From Cyanobacteria bacterium REEB67 (GTDB lineage: Bacteria > Cyanobacteriota > Vampirovibrionia > Obscuribacterales > Obscuribacteraceae), in NCBI GenBank assembly GCA_018971775.1, contig JAGXAB010000020.1, positions 1 through 64,000 on the forward strand: DNA of 64,000 bases, written 5' to 3'. A program made the position numbers and the translations under genes. Position 1 is the first letter of the stretch, and every line of letters starts with the position of its first letter. This document shows positions 1-8,258 of this stretch, one piece after another. Below the pieces are notes generated by a model. The model saw only the letters and a program-made list of their open reading frames with translations. It was not told the origin of the DNA and did not search any database.

Positions 1-2
1 TT

Positions 3-674
3 GCCGGCGATCACGACGGAGCGCCAATCGTCTGGACTCGCAATACGGCAAACATAGATGAGATTCTCCTCTTGCTCACCGGCAGCTCGAGCACATCGAT
101 CAATTCGCTCGCCGCTCAAAAAAAAGCACCGCCAAAGGTATCGGCCGATGTACTTTTGCAACCGGCCCCCTTCGACCAGGCGAGCTACTACCAGTTTTAT
201 CAAAAGCTCATTGATCCCGGCTCCGGTATGTTTCCATCCGGCGCATTTTACTGGTTTCTTTCTCAGGAGCTGGTGCGCTACCAGCGGACAAAAACCAGTT
301 TCGCTTTGATCCTCCTGGACTGCAAATCAGCGAGCGGACCGCTCGATGCACCAATGGTGAGCTGGATCGGTCAGCTTTTGAGCAGTCAGATGCGCAAACT
401 CGATTACGTCTGCTCAATGGAACCTTTTATCGCAATCTTGCTGGCCGCTTCCGAATTACCGGAGGCGGTCGCTTGCGCCGTGCGACTGGCCGAACTTATC
501 TCTGTCAAAAGCGCGCACAGAACCGGTGGCGTGGTTGTACACGCCGGGGTGGCAGCCATTCCGGAAACTTGCGAACATCCGGGCGTACTTATTGCGGCGG
601 CGGAAGTGGCTCTAAGAAATGGCATCCAGAGAAATAAAGTCGTCAGTCCCTTTGAACCTGCCATGAGCCTCTAA
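3..674 (+). CDS. Degenerate GGDEF-like domain protein, 5' truncated by the window
   Basis: The frame is open from the window edge, and residues encoded before the first TTG (position 72) look coding, so the gene begins upstream. The visible part has the layout of a nucleotide-cyclase (GGDEF) domain. A 'DPGSGMFPSGAFYWFLSQEL' stretch stands where 'DxLTGLxNRRxF' is expected, a hydrophobic strand ending LLDC follows, and a C-terminal 'GVAAIPE...AEVALRNGIQRNKV' matches the usual last strand and helix. No GG(D/E)EF signature is present, so catalysis is unlikely; it may be a regulatory or receptor-like remnant fold. The stop lies 5 nt before the next gene, suggesting co-transcription. The fold assignment is by eye and moderate. 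Confidence 0.6.
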   Translation, partial: AGDHDGAPIVWTRNTANIDEILLLLTGSSSTSINSLAAQKKAPPKVSADVLLQPAPFDQASYYQFYQKLIDPGSGMFPSGAFYWFLSQELVRYQRTKTSFALILLDCKSASGPLDAPMVSWIGQLLSSQMRKLDYVCSMEPFIAILLAASELPEAVACAVRLAELISVKSAHRTGGVVVHAGVAAIPETCEHPGVLIAAAEVALRNGIQRNKVVSPFEPAMSL

Positions 675-679
675 CTATT

Positions 680-1612
680 TTGAACGCCTCCGATCTCGAC
701 CATTTGAACGAAAAGTTCGGCATAAATCATCTCCTCCGCTTCGACCTTGATGAGCAGGGCATGGCACGGGTCCTCGTCACCACCGGCAGTTGCAGCGCCG
801 AGCTCTACCTGCAAGGTGCGCATTTGACCAGATGGCAACCGAGCGGTCACAGCCCTGTCCTTTTTCTCAGTACAAAGTCGAGCTTTGCACCTGGCAAAGC
901 TATTCGCGGCGGCGTACCGATTATCTTTCCCTGGTTCGGACCGCGCACAAAAAACGCATTGAGCGACAGGACCGACGGGCCGGCACACGGCTTTGCCCGT
1001 ACTTCCGACTGGCAGTTGACGAGCGCCACCATGGACGGTGAAGCTCTGGTATTGATTCTGGACCTTGGCCCGAGCGCTCTCTCGTCCTCCTTCGGCTACG
1101 ACAATTTTCTACTTACCTATAAACTGACCTTCGGCGAATCGCTACAGCTTGAGCTTATCGTCGACAATTCCGGCACAGCGCCCTTTATCTTCGAAGAAGC
1201 CTTGCACACCTATTTGGCAGTGGGCGACGTCTATCAGGTCAGCGTTACAGGCCTGGCCGACTGCGAATATCTCGACAAGTCCGACGGCTACAAACGCAAG
1301 CGCCAGGACGATCCGATTATCACCTTGGCCGGGGAAACAGATCGCCCGTACGTCAACACGCATTCACAAGTCGATCTGGAAGACCCATCTCTGCAACGCA
1401 GACTGTGCGTCGCTAAAGAAAATTCAGCGACTACGGTAATTTGGAATCCCTGGTCTAAACTAGCCGCCGGCATGGCCGACATGGAAGCGGAAGGCTGGAA
1501 GCACATGACCTGCATCGAGACCGCCAATGCCGGTGAGAACGCAATTAGACTAGAGCCCGGCGCACAACACACGATGCTGGCCAAGATAAGCGTACGCGAT
1601 TTCGATCATTGA
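680..1612 (+). CDS. D-hexose-6-phosphate mutarotase (aldose 1-epimerase family, YeaD-like)
   Basis: The 310-residue product matches the glucose-6-phosphate 1-epimerase group of the galactose mutarotase fold, which interconverts alpha and beta anomers of hexose 6-phosphates in the cytoplasm. Family marks visible are 'GAHLTRWQP', 'RGGVPIIFPWFGPR' and 'GPAHGFAR', which carries the substrate-binding His/Arg, followed by 'FEEALHTYLAVGD' with the second catalytic His and a conserved C-terminal 'WKHMTCIETAN' strand. The start is TTG at 680, 5 nt after the preceding stop; no better start is seen. The 3' end overlaps the convergent downstream gene by 7 nt. Confidence 0.88.
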   Translation: MNASDLDHLNEKFGINHLLRFDLDEQGMARVLVTTGSCSAELYLQGAHLTRWQPSGHSPVLFLSTKSSFAPGKAIRGGVPIIFPWFGPRTKNALSDRTDGPAHGFARTSDWQLTSATMDGEALVLILDLGPSALSSSFGYDNFLLTYKLTFGESLQLELIVDNSGTAPFIFEEALHTYLAVGDVYQVSVTGLADCEYLDKSDGYKRKRQDDPIITLAGETDRPYVNTHSQVDLEDPSLQRRLCVAKENSATTVIWNPWSKLAAGMADMEAEGWKHMTCIETANAGENAIRLEPGAQHTMLAKISVRDFDH

Positions 1613-2502
1613 TCAATTAGCGGAGCCTTCGCACTGGTATCAAGGGGCACGCTGCTGTCCTGAGGCACGCCACCATCCTGATGAATGATCAGCGCTTCCG
1701 GGATGCGCTCGACCATATTTTGCTCCTTGAGAAATTGGACGAAGGCCAGAGACAGGTCACCGTACTTGTCGATTTTTTGCTCGTAGTCATAAGGTGAGAC
1801 CCGCTTGTAAGTAGCTTTCCACTGGGACGTTGTTTTGCCGCAGCCCTGCCAGTCGTAGCTATGGCTGGTTTTGATTATCTCTATTTCCTCATCGCCGATG
1901 GTGCGATTGACCTGATCGCTGACACCGCGCAGACAAGATGTGATTTTCGCAAAATCACCGGTGGTGATGGCGACTGTTTCAGAATGAGAGCGCAGCTTGT
2001 TGTCAGCATCAGTAGTTTCGTCGTACTTAAGATAGCAGGCGTAACTACGTCCATCAGCACTTTCGGACCACTTGCCGACGCTGTCGCGAGTCCAGACCTG
2101 CCCGCTCTTATCGGCAATCATGCCGCACTCAAAACCGACATAGGCGGAGGGGTCTATGCCGGAATCTTTGCCATCAGCACTTCTGTGCGGGTCGAGAACG
2201 AAATGTCCGTCGCGGCTCAATCGCCAGGTACCGGCAAGCCAGGCTGGCACTTTGTGAAAGTGGATACCGCCGGCGACTCGCTCTGTCAAAGCAGTCCGGA
2301 CGCTCTCGTCAAAAACATCTCCAGGCCGCAGAGGCGGCGCGGGCAACATGGTGCTCGCTGGAGCACCGGCAAGTGCGGAGCTGCCGACAGCCGGACATAC
2401 AAGGCTACAGAACACGATCACGAACAAGAGACTGAAGGCCAGACAAAACTGCAGACTGAACGTCAGACCAAGCGCTCTTCTGCTTCGTCGCCGAACTGAC
2501 AA
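1606..2502 (-). CDS. Secreted protein of unknown function
   Basis: I do not recognise this 298-residue protein. An arginine-rich N-terminus followed by about 30 hydrophobic residues and an Ala/Gly-rich segment looks like a long Sec signal peptide. The mature part has several Cys residues, a 'HKVPAWLAGTWRLSRDGHFVLD' type start and alternating beta-like segments, so a lipocalin-like or other beta-rich periplasmic fold is possible but unproven. The only plausible start is TTG at 2502, 2 nt after the argS stop, so it is probably the last gene of the rplJ-rplL-TPR-argS unit. Its end overlaps the convergent mutarotase gene by 7 nt. Confidence 0.7.
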   Translation of the reverse strand: MSVRRRSRRALGLTFSLQFCLAFSLLFVIVFCSLVCPAVGSSALAGAPASTMLPAPPLRPGDVFDESVRTALTERVAGGIHFHKVPAWLAGTWRLSRDGHFVLDPHRSADGKDSGIDPSAYVGFECGMIADKSGQVWTRDSVGKWSESADGRSYACYLKYDETTDADNKLRSHSETVAITTGDFAKITSCLRGVSDQVNRTIGDEEIEIIKTSHSYDWQGCGKTTSQWKATYKRVSPYDYEQKIDKYGDLSLAFVQFLKEQNMVERIPEALIIHQDGGVPQDSSVPLDTSAKAPLIDQ

Positions 2503-2504
2503 AG

Positions 2505-4265
2505 CTACATCCGCTCCAGCACCGATATGCCAAGCAAAGAGAGGCCAAGCTGGATAGTCCGGGCCGTCATATCGCAGAGGATGAGCCGTGAGGTGCGCAC
2601 AGGCTCAGCGGCGCTCAGGACCGGTGCCGCTTCGTAAAACTGGTTGAATTTCTGACTGAGATCGAAAAGATACTCGCAGATGCGGCTGGGCAAAAATTCG
2701 GCGATCACTTGCTCGAGTACATCGTCAAATTTGAGCAGCTGCTTGGCCAGCTCCATCTCGCTGGGCAAATCGAGAATGACTCTGGCATTGTCGTCGAGCT
2801 TTGCTAAATCAATACCGCCTTCGCGACTGATGCCTTTGACGCGCACATAGGCATACATCATGTAAGGCGCCGTATTGCCCTGCAAGCTGAGCATCTTCTT
2901 GAAGCTGAAGACATAGTTGGTCATTCGATTCAAGCTCAGATCCGCGTATTTGACAGCAGAGATGCCGACGCTGCGGGCGACTTCGTCCTTCCAATCAGCG
3001 CTTTCTTCCTTGCCCTTGTCGGCCAGGCGAGCGTCAAGATCCTGGCGCGCACTCTGCACCGCTTCGCTGAGCAGATCCTTCAATCTGATTGTTTCGCCGG
3101 AGCGAGTTTTCAATTTTTTACCGTCTTCGCCCAGTACAACACCAAAAGGCACATGGGCAACGCGCACATCATCTGGTATCCAGCCGGCTTTACGAGCGGC
3201 TTTGATCATCATCTCGAAATGCAGGGACTGGCCGGCGTCGACTACATAGATAAGCTCGTTGGCGTGGTCGACATCGACGCGGTAGCGAATTGATGCCAGA
3301 TCGGTGGCAGCATAGTTAAAGCCGCCGTCGCGTTTCTGGACGATCAAAGGCTGCGGATTGCCTTCTTCGTTTAAGTAGCCGTCAAGGAAGATACATTTGG
3401 CGCCGTCATTTTCTTCGACCAGGCCTTTTTCATCCAGGGCTTTGATCGTATCGGCCAGCATGTCATTGTAAAAAGACTCGCCGCGCTCCTGCAAATCTTC
3501 GATGCCGAGGATGGCATAGATTTCTTCGAAAGACTGCCGCGACTGGTTACAGAGCATGCGCCAGGCCTTTAACGTATCCGGATTGCCTGATTGCAGAGCG
3601 ATCACTTCCTGCCTTGATCTGGCTTTGAAATCTTCATCTTCGTCGAAATGTTTTTTGGCCTGTTTGTAAAATGCCACCAGATCGCCTAGATCAAGGGCTT
3701 CCGATTGAGTGAGAGCAGTCGGAAATTTCTCGCGCAATTCGACGATGAGCATGCCGAACTGCGTGCCCCAATCGCCGACGTGATTTACTTTGAGCAGCTT
3801 GTGACCGAGAAATTCATAGGTGCGCGCTATCGATTCGCCGATAATCGTCGAGCGCAGATGGCCGACATGCATTTCCTTGGCGATGTTTGGGCTGGACATG
3901 TCGACGATGACGCTGCGCGGTGCAGCGGGCCGGGCGATGCCGAGACGCTCGTCTTTTTTGATCGCATTCAGGCGGCTTTCCAGATATTCTTTTTTCAACT
4001 TTATATTGATAAAGCCTGGACCGGCGACGCTTGGCGCCTCGCACATGTCGTCGGCAGCAAAGGCGGCGGCAATTTGCTCGGCGACGGCTCTGGGGGGCTG
4101 CTTCAATTGCTTGGCCAGGGTGAGTGCGATATTGCTCTGGAAGTCGCCAAAAGTCGGATTGCTGGTGGCATCGACGACCGGACTGATCTCGGCGAGACTG
4201 TCGCCAAAAGTTTTAACGGCGGCATCTTTCAGACGCGCTTTGATATTGCTTACTACGTTTTTCAT
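2505..4265 (-). CDS. argS: Arginyl-tRNA synthetase
   Basis: Class I aminoacyl-tRNA synthetase that charges tRNA-Arg in the cytoplasm. The 586-residue length is typical. An N-terminal Add1-type tRNA-recognition domain (about residues 1-100) is followed by the HIGH signature as HVGH (133-136). '[13 protein letters not shown]' stands at the KMSKS-equivalent loop, as is common in ArgRS. The DALR anticodon-binding domain at the C-terminus ends in the conserved Met. The ATG at 4265 follows a purine-rich ribosome site and lies 18 nt after the upstream TPR gene, so it belongs to the ribosomal-protein transcription unit. Confidence 0.97.
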   Translation of the reverse strand: MKNVVSNIKARLKDAAVKTFGDSLAEISPVVDATSNPTFGDFQSNIALTLAKQLKQPPRAVAEQIAAAFAADDMCEAPSVAGPGFINIKLKKEYLESRLNAIKKDERLGIARPAAPRSVIVDMSSPNIAKEMHVGHLRSTIIGESIARTYEFLGHKLLKVNHVGDWGTQFGMLIVELREKFPTALTQSEALDLGDLVAFYKQAKKHFDEDEDFKARSRQEVIALQSGNPDTLKAWRMLCNQSRQSFEEIYAILGIEDLQERGESFYNDMLADTIKALDEKGLVEENDGAKCIFLDGYLNEEGNPQPLIVQKRDGGFNYAATDLASIRYRVDVDHANELIYVVDAGQSLHFEMMIKAARKAGWIPDDVRVAHVPFGVVLGEDGKKLKTRSGETIRLKDLLSEAVQSARQDLDARLADKGKEESADWKDEVARSVGISAVKYADLSLNRMTNYVFSFKKMLSLQGNTAPYMMYAYVRVKGISREGGIDLAKLDDNARVILDLPSEMELAKQLLKFDDVLEQVIAEFLPSRICEYLFDLSQKFNQFYEAAPVLSAAEPVRTSRLILCDMTARTIQLGLSLLGISVLERM

Positions 4266-4283
4266 CTTCTTCTCTTGAGTTGC

Positions 4284-6083
4284 CTAAAAGCCCAGGTCTT
4301 TCATTGTTTTTTCTTCGGAGCTCTGCCCCTGCGTCGGCTGAGCGCCGCTTTGCCCCTGGCCGCTCTGGCCGGCAGCGTTACCGGGAAGCGGTGCCGACCC
4401 GCCGATCGACGATTGACCCGATAGACCTTTTCTATCGCCGCTGTAAGCGCCACCGGCGGCGGTTTTGTCCGCGCCCTTGCTGACGCCGCTAATCGCATCG
4501 TCTCGTCGCTCTTTGTCTTTTTTGCCGACGAGATAACTGTTATAGAGCTTGCCGTCAAAGTAAATCCGCCATTCGGTGCTGCCGTCGAAGCGGGCCGGCA
4601 TCGTACTGGCTACGTCAATGCGTTTGCCTTCGTGGGAGCCTAGCGGTGGGACATATTCGTCGACGACTCTGGACTCCTTGGTCCAGATGATTCGATCGTT
4701 TTGCACGTCGACGAGGTCGGTTTTCATACTGAGAGCATTGATGGGCAGATCGGTGGGATTCCAGACCTGACCTGAGATATGAGGCATGCTGCCTTGCATG
4801 TCGATGCTTACACTTTTGAGTGTGACTGTGGCGACGCTACTTTTGGGATCGACGGAACGAGCCTGTTGCAAGTAACCATATCCGGTATCAAGCTCGCCGG
4901 CGTCGAGCAGTTCTTTGCCGCGTTTGGTCAGCAGAGCGGCCAGCTTGTGCGTGACGCTGTCATCGTGGGCAGCCAGTCTCTGAGCCTTGCGCAATTGATC
5001 GATGGCGAGCTCGAGTTGCCCGGTGCGCTCGTAGATGTCGGCGCAAGTTTCGTAATTGCGCGGATTTTCGGCGATAGCATTGAGCTTATTGAGATAGACG
5101 AGCGCTTCATTGTCTTTTTTATCGTCAATGAGCTTACCGGCCAGACGCTGATAAATAGTGGCCAGGCGATTATCGGCTTCGTTATAGCGCGAGCCGTCCT
5201 TGAGAGTTTTTACTTCCTCCCAGAGCGTAAGCGCACTTGCCAGTTTGCCATCGCGCAATTCTTCATCGCCCCAGAGCGCATCGAGATCGGCAAGCTCGGC
5301 TTTTTTGCCGGGCACATTGGCTATGGCCAGCGGACGCAAAAGCTCGACCGCTTTGTCATAACGATTGTGCATCCGATAATATCCGGCCAGCTGCGAAGCG
5401 AGCTGCGGATCTTCAGCGACGCCATTACCCATTTGCTTAGCCTGCGAGATGCAATTCCAGGCACTATCGACCTGGTCGACACCGACATAGGCACGGGCCA
5501 GGGCCATCATAATTTTTGGATTGGGTTTGCCGATTTTGGACGCCTTGGTCAAAGTTTCGACGGCAAAGGCGTACTGGCCGTTTTCCAGTTGCTTCAAACC
5601 AGAGTTCAACATCACTTCTTCTTCCGGAGGCTTGGTCAGGAAGAAGATAGAAGCCCCAGCGATGATTAATAAAACGACGCCACCGATAAAAACCGCCATG
5701 TTCACAGGCGAACCGCTGCGGATATCGGGCTTCAAACTTTGCGAACGTCTTTTGGGCGCCCCTTGACTTGGAGCAGCTCCGGGTGCGCTGCCTTCTTTGC
5801 GACTTTTGCGACGCTCAGCCGGCGGTCGACCGCCCGGACCGCCACCTTCATTACTTTCGTCGTAGTCGCCGCCGTCAAAATCCAGCGACCGCGACGTACG
5901 CTTCACGGCAAAATGTTCAGGACCTTTCTTAGACGTAGAAGCGGCTCCCTCAAAACCCATCCCTTCGGATGAATTTGATGGAGCCGCTGCAAGGTCGTTG
6001 TCCTCCAGGAAAAAATCCTGGCCGCATGAGACGCACTGCTCATACTGAGGGGGGTGATGTGTACCGCAACTAGGACAACGCAT
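4284..6083 (-). CDS. Zinc-ribbon, single-pass membrane, TPR-repeat protein
   Basis: From ATG 6083 the 599-residue product opens with a CxxC-x10-CxxC zinc ribbon (C3, C6, C17, C20). A Ser/Lys/Gly-rich, positively charged linker follows, then one strong membrane helix (about residues 127-150). The extracytoplasmic part has at least five TPR-like helical pairs and a final beta-rich domain resembling FxLYD ('ISGQVWNPTDLPINAL...WRIYFDGKLY'). The frame stays open to a TTG at 6095, but the ATG puts the zinc ribbon at the very start as in related proteins. The function is unknown; the architecture suggests an envelope scaffold or sensor with a cytosolic zinc finger. It lies between rplL and argS. Confidence 0.8.
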   Translation of the reverse strand: MRCPSCGTHHPPQYEQCVSCGQDFFLEDNDLAAAPSNSSEGMGFEGAASTSKKGPEHFAVKRTSRSLDFDGGDYDESNEGGGPGGRPPAERRKSRKEGSAPGAAPSQGAPKRRSQSLKPDIRSGSPVNMAVFIGGVVLLIIAGASIFFLTKPPEEEVMLNSGLKQLENGQYAFAVETLTKASKIGKPNPKIMMALARAYVGVDQVDSAWNCISQAKQMGNGVAEDPQLASQLAGYYRMHNRYDKAVELLRPLAIANVPGKKAELADLDALWGDEELRDGKLASALTLWEEVKTLKDGSRYNEADNRLATIYQRLAGKLIDDKKDNEALVYLNKLNAIAENPRNYETCADIYERTGQLELAIDQLRKAQRLAAHDDSVTHKLAALLTKRGKELLDAGELDTGYGYLQQARSVDPKSSVATVTLKSVSIDMQGSMPHISGQVWNPTDLPINALSMKTDLVDVQNDRIIWTKESRVVDEYVPPLGSHEGKRIDVASTMPARFDGSTEWRIYFDGKLYNSYLVGKKDKERRDDAISGVSKGADKTAAGGAYSGDRKGLSGQSSIGGSAPLPGNAAGQSGQGQSGAQPTQGQSSEEKTMKDLGF

Positions 6084-6093
6084 AGAGTTCTTC

Positions 6094-6114
6094 AAAAACC
6101 TGTATTACCAGGTT
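6094..6114 (-). terminator. Short hairpin with U-tract between rplL and the TPR gene
   Basis: On the minus strand a 6-bp stem AACCTG/CAGGTT with a 6-nt loop runs into five T. It lies after rplL and just before ATG 6083 of the next gene. It may act as a partial terminator that lowers expression of the downstream genes relative to the abundant ribosomal proteins. The stem is short, so confidence is limited. Confidence 0.45.
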
Positions 6115-6140
6115 AGATCATACACCCTACTGTTTTAGCC

Positions 6141-6521
6141 TTACTTGATTTCTACTTTAGCGCCGGTCGCTTCGATCTTCTTCTTCATCTCTTCAGCTTC
6201 TTCTTTCTTCACTTTTTCTTTGATAGGCTTCGGAGCAGCGTCTACGAGGTCTTTGGCTTCTTTGAGGCCGAGACCTGTGACTTCGCGAACGATCTTCAGT
6301 ACTTCAATTTTCTTATCGCCGACGGCTGCGAGAATAACATCCCATTCGGTCTTCTCTTCAGCAGCAGCAGCGCCGCCACCACCACCAGCAGCCGGGGCGA
6401 AAGCCATCGGAGCAGCAGCGGTTACGCCAAATTTTTCTTCCATTTTTTTCTTCAGTTCGGCAGCTTCGAGCAATGTCAAAGAACCGATCTGTTCGAGCAA
6501 AGCATCTGTATCAACGGGCAT
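6141..6521 (-). CDS. rplL: 50S ribosomal protein L7/L12
   Basis: The acidic stalk protein of the large ribosomal subunit; dimers bind L10 and recruit translation GTPases. The 126 residues show the N-terminal dimerisation helix ('[20 protein letters not shown]'), an Ala/Gly-rich hinge, and the C-terminal factor-binding domain with '[20 protein letters not shown]' and '[12 protein letters not shown]'. A strong AAGGAGAG ribosome site stands 8 nt before the ATG. It follows rplJ by 34 nt, the usual pairing. Confidence 0.98.
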   Translation of the reverse strand: MPVDTDALLEQIGSLTLLEAAELKKKMEEKFGVTAAAPMAFAPAAGGGGGAAAAEEKTEWDVILAAVGDKKIEVLKIVREVTGLGLKEAKDLVDAAPKPIKEKVKKEEAEEMKKKIEATGAKVEIK

Positions 6522-6555
6522 TTTAAATCTCTCCTTAATTAACCGAGTCGACTAC

Positions 6556-7083
6556 TTACGCAGCCGGATTGTTTTTCTTTGCGACCTCTTCGGCGAGGAC
6601 TGCGATGTCTCTGATTACAGCTTCCAGCAAGCCAGCGATATTTCTGGCACCGGAATCCAAACCACCCATGATGGATGACAACAGTTCGTCTTTGGACGGA
6701 AGTTCGGCGAGAGCTTTCACTTCATCAGCGGAAAGCGCCTTACCTTCGAATACGCCGCCTTTGACGGTGCCCTTTTTGGCAGCCTTGACAAAGTCAACGA
6801 CGATTTTCGCCGGCTGTGCCGGATCTTCGTATCCAACCACGACTGTGGATGGTCCCTTAGCGATTACGTCAATTGCTTTGAATTCTGTATTAGCCGTGGC
6901 GCGCTTGAGCAATGTGTTTTTGGACACCATGCAGGCGGCGTTGTGTTTATCAACGGAACGTCTAAATCTGGTCAACTCAGCTACTGTGTAACCGCTCAAA
7001 TCAGCGACAATCGCAACTTTGCCGTTCTCAAAGAGTTTTTCAAGGCCAGATACTACTCCGACCTTGTGTTCTTTGGTTGGCAC
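6556..7083 (-). CDS. rplJ: 50S ribosomal protein L10
   Basis: L10 anchors L7/L12 dimers to 23S rRNA at the stalk base and represses its own mRNA. The frame stays open to an ATG at 7161. However, a perfect AAGGAGG ribosome site lies 5 nt before GTG 7083, and the protein from there begins 'VPTKEHKVGVVSGLEKLFEN', the normal L10 N-terminus, giving 175 residues. The C-terminal helix that binds L7/L12 is present ('LAEEVAKKNN'). No rplK, rplA or rpoBC is adjacent; upstream is a divergent ferredoxin gene. Confidence 0.97.
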   Translation of the reverse strand: MPTKEHKVGVVSGLEKLFENGKVAIVADLSGYTVAELTRFRRSVDKHNAACMVSKNTLLKRATANTEFKAIDVIAKGPSTVVVGYEDPAQPAKIVVDFVKAAKKGTVKGGVFEGKALSADEVKALAELPSKDELLSSIMGGLDSGARNIAGLLEAVIRDIAVLAEEVAKKNNPAA

Positions 7084-7170
7084 GATTGCCTCCTTGGTAT
7101 TGATTCCTGGGGAATTGCTTCCCGAGGGATACGAGACGGTGTTACTTGCTTGTTCAGGCAAGACCCAAAA

Positions 7171-7192
7171 GAAAAATCCCAGAGGATTCTTC
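7171..7192 (-). promoter_or_regulatory. Hairpin with internal U-run in the rplJ leader (possible attenuator)
   Basis: On the minus strand GAAGAATCC and GGATTTTTC form a 9-bp stem (one G-T pair) with a 4-nt loop, followed by more T residues. It lies between the branched leader structure and the rplJ start. It could be an intrinsic terminator or part of a switch controlled by L10 binding upstream. Alternative pairing with the upstream stem has not been calculated. Confidence 0.4.
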
Positions 7193-7197
7193 CGCCG

Positions 7198-7257
7198 GGA
7201 TCACAAAGCGCATGGATACTCGTAAGTATCTGCGTCGACAAAGTCGGTTTTGTGACC
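7198..7257 (-). ncRNA. Candidate L10-type autoregulatory leader of rplJL
   Basis: About 115 nt before the rplJ start, a long-range stem pairs 7249-7257 with 7198-7207 (nine pairs and one bulged base). It encloses two hairpins, 7235-7245 (CGAC/GTCG) and 7215-7230 (GATACT/AGTATC), making a three-way junction. Many bacteria regulate rplJ-rplL through binding of L10-(L12)4 to a branched leader at this position; that this element has that role is inferred from position and shape only. Confidence 0.5.
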
Positions 7258-7375
7258 TCGAGTCGGCGGTCCGGAGGACCATTAAACTGAACTTCTGAGG
7301 GTTCAGAACCATACTGTCTTTGGCCTTATGAGCAGCGTTTAAGCCAGCCGGGGGGCTGACTCGAGCGCAGGGGTC

Positions 7376-7405
7376 AATGTATCGCTTATCTATATCGCCC
7401 GTCAA
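7376..7405 (-). promoter_or_regulatory. Candidate sigma-70 type promoter for rplJ-rplL
   Basis: On the minus strand TTGACG (7405-7400) is followed after 18 nt by TACATT (7381-7376). Transcription would start near 7369, giving a leader of roughly 285 nt that contains the candidate L10 structure. The hexamers are good but not perfect. Confidence 0.4.
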
Positions 7406-7417
7406 GCGGAGCGGCAC

Positions 7418-7438
7418 TCTTATAACAAAGCTATAAGA
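7418..7438. repeat. 21-bp inverted repeat between rplJ and the ferredoxin gene
   Basis: TCTTATA and TATAAGA flank a 7-nt spacer in the divergent region. It lies upstream of the candidate rplJ promoter and about 50 nt before the ferredoxin start, so it could be a protein-binding site or a hairpin. The role is unknown. Confidence 0.35.
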
Positions 7439-7489
7439 CTTTCGAGCGGATAGAATGGCATTATTGGTGACTGGGGCAGGCGGCTAATC

Positions 7490-7798
7490 ATGGATATATT
7501 TGAAAAACACGTTTTTGTCTGCGTCAATGGCAAAACATGTCCAAACGAGGGCGCAGTCGAGGTTTGCGATGCACTGCGCAAGGAAATCGCCGAGCGCGGC
7601 TTGCAGAAAAAAATCCGCATCAACAAAGCCGGATGCTTCGATCAGTGCGGCCATGGCCCGCTTGTGGTGGTTTATCCTGAGAGCACCTGGTACGCGCATG
7701 TGCAGCCCGCGGACGTCAAGCAGATTGTCGAAGAGCACTTGATTGGTGACACGCCGGTCGAGCGGCTGTTTTATGACGGCAGCGGACGGATCAAATAG
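7490..7798 (+). CDS. Thioredoxin-like [2Fe-2S] ferredoxin
   Basis: This 102-residue protein matches the thioredoxin-fold [2Fe-2S] ferredoxins, small electron carriers related to the NuoE C-terminal domain. Candidate cluster ligands are C11 and C17 in 'VCVNGKTCP' and C49 and C53 in 'GCFDQCGHGP', the hallmark segment. 'VVVYPESTWYAHVQPADV' is also typical. The gene stands alone, divergent from rplJ, so its redox partner cannot be read from context. The ATG at 7490 is the only sensible start. Confidence 0.9.
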   Translation: MDIFEKHVFVCVNGKTCPNEGAVEVCDALRKEIAERGLQKKIRINKAGCFDQCGHGPLVVVYPESTWYAHVQPADVKQIVEEHLIGDTPVERLFYDGSGRIK

Positions 7799-7919
7799 GG
7801 ACGGCGCCTTTTTGACTGGATGCAGTTGGTTTTATTCATGGCTAGCTGGGGGCATTTTTAGCGTTTTTGTTTGTCAAAATGCCAGAAGGCAAACAGAGTT
7901 TTAATCGAGCCCAAAAAAG

Positions 7920-8045
7920 TATCGAACAAAGGCAAAAACAGGGCTGAAAAAAGGGCTGAATTATCGAACAAGCGGTCAAAACAGGGCAAAAAATAGACCA
8001 AATTATCGAACCACGATTCGAAACGCGGCCAAGAATATCTAAAAG
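7920..8045. repeat. Three imperfect 42-bp tandem repeats
   Basis: The octamer TATCGAAC recurs at 7920, 7962 and 8004, exactly 42 bp apart. Units one and two also share AAAACAGGGC-type sequence at equal offsets; unit three has diverged. The period is a multiple of three, so any overlapping frame stays in phase. Confidence 0.65.
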
Positions 8046-8050
8046 CCAGA

Positions 8051-8081
8051 AACGCGAACCTATATCGTCTCGGTTCGCGTT
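8051..8081. terminator. Hairpin, possible terminator of the ferredoxin transcript
   Basis: AACGCGAACC (8051-8060) and GGTTCGCGTT (8072-8081) form a perfect 10-bp stem with an 11-nt loop, followed on the plus strand by a short T run. It lies about 250 nt after the ferredoxin stop. The weak U-tract limits certainty. Confidence 0.4.
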
Positions 8082-8258
8082 TTGAAATGGGACTTTGCGG
8101 GGTTGAAAATGCGCCGGCGGGAGGAGCCTTCAAGACTAAACGTCGTGATAGAAGCAGCAACCTACCACCAGCTAAAATAAAAATACCCTTGACATCAGAT
8201 CCTAAACGTCTGACTCAAAATATTTTTCATTCAATTTCGCCGTTTTAATTTAAATCGC

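Larger units (their letters stand above)
7799..8258. other. 460-bp gene-free region with tandem repeat and hairpins
   Basis: No convincing gene is seen. A minus-strand frame of 100 codons (8160-7858) crosses the tandem repeat listed separately and reads as low-complexity Phe/Leu/Asp repeats, so it is probably chance. A perfect hairpin lies at 8051-8081. A TTGACA at 8189-8194 has no matching -10 box. The right end carries a weak minus-strand stem near 8195-8215, downstream of the WG-repeat gene's neighbour region. Confidence 0.5.

Noticed and set aside
7858-8160. 100-codon minus-strand frame over the 42-bp repeats
   Set aside because: Low-complexity Phe/Leu/Asp translation explained by an in-phase repeat; no ribosome site or domain. 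Kept only as a possibility under the repeat finding.
8189-8217. TTGACA suggesting a promoter
   Set aside because: No -10-like hexamer at 16-18 nt, and no plus-strand gene follows.
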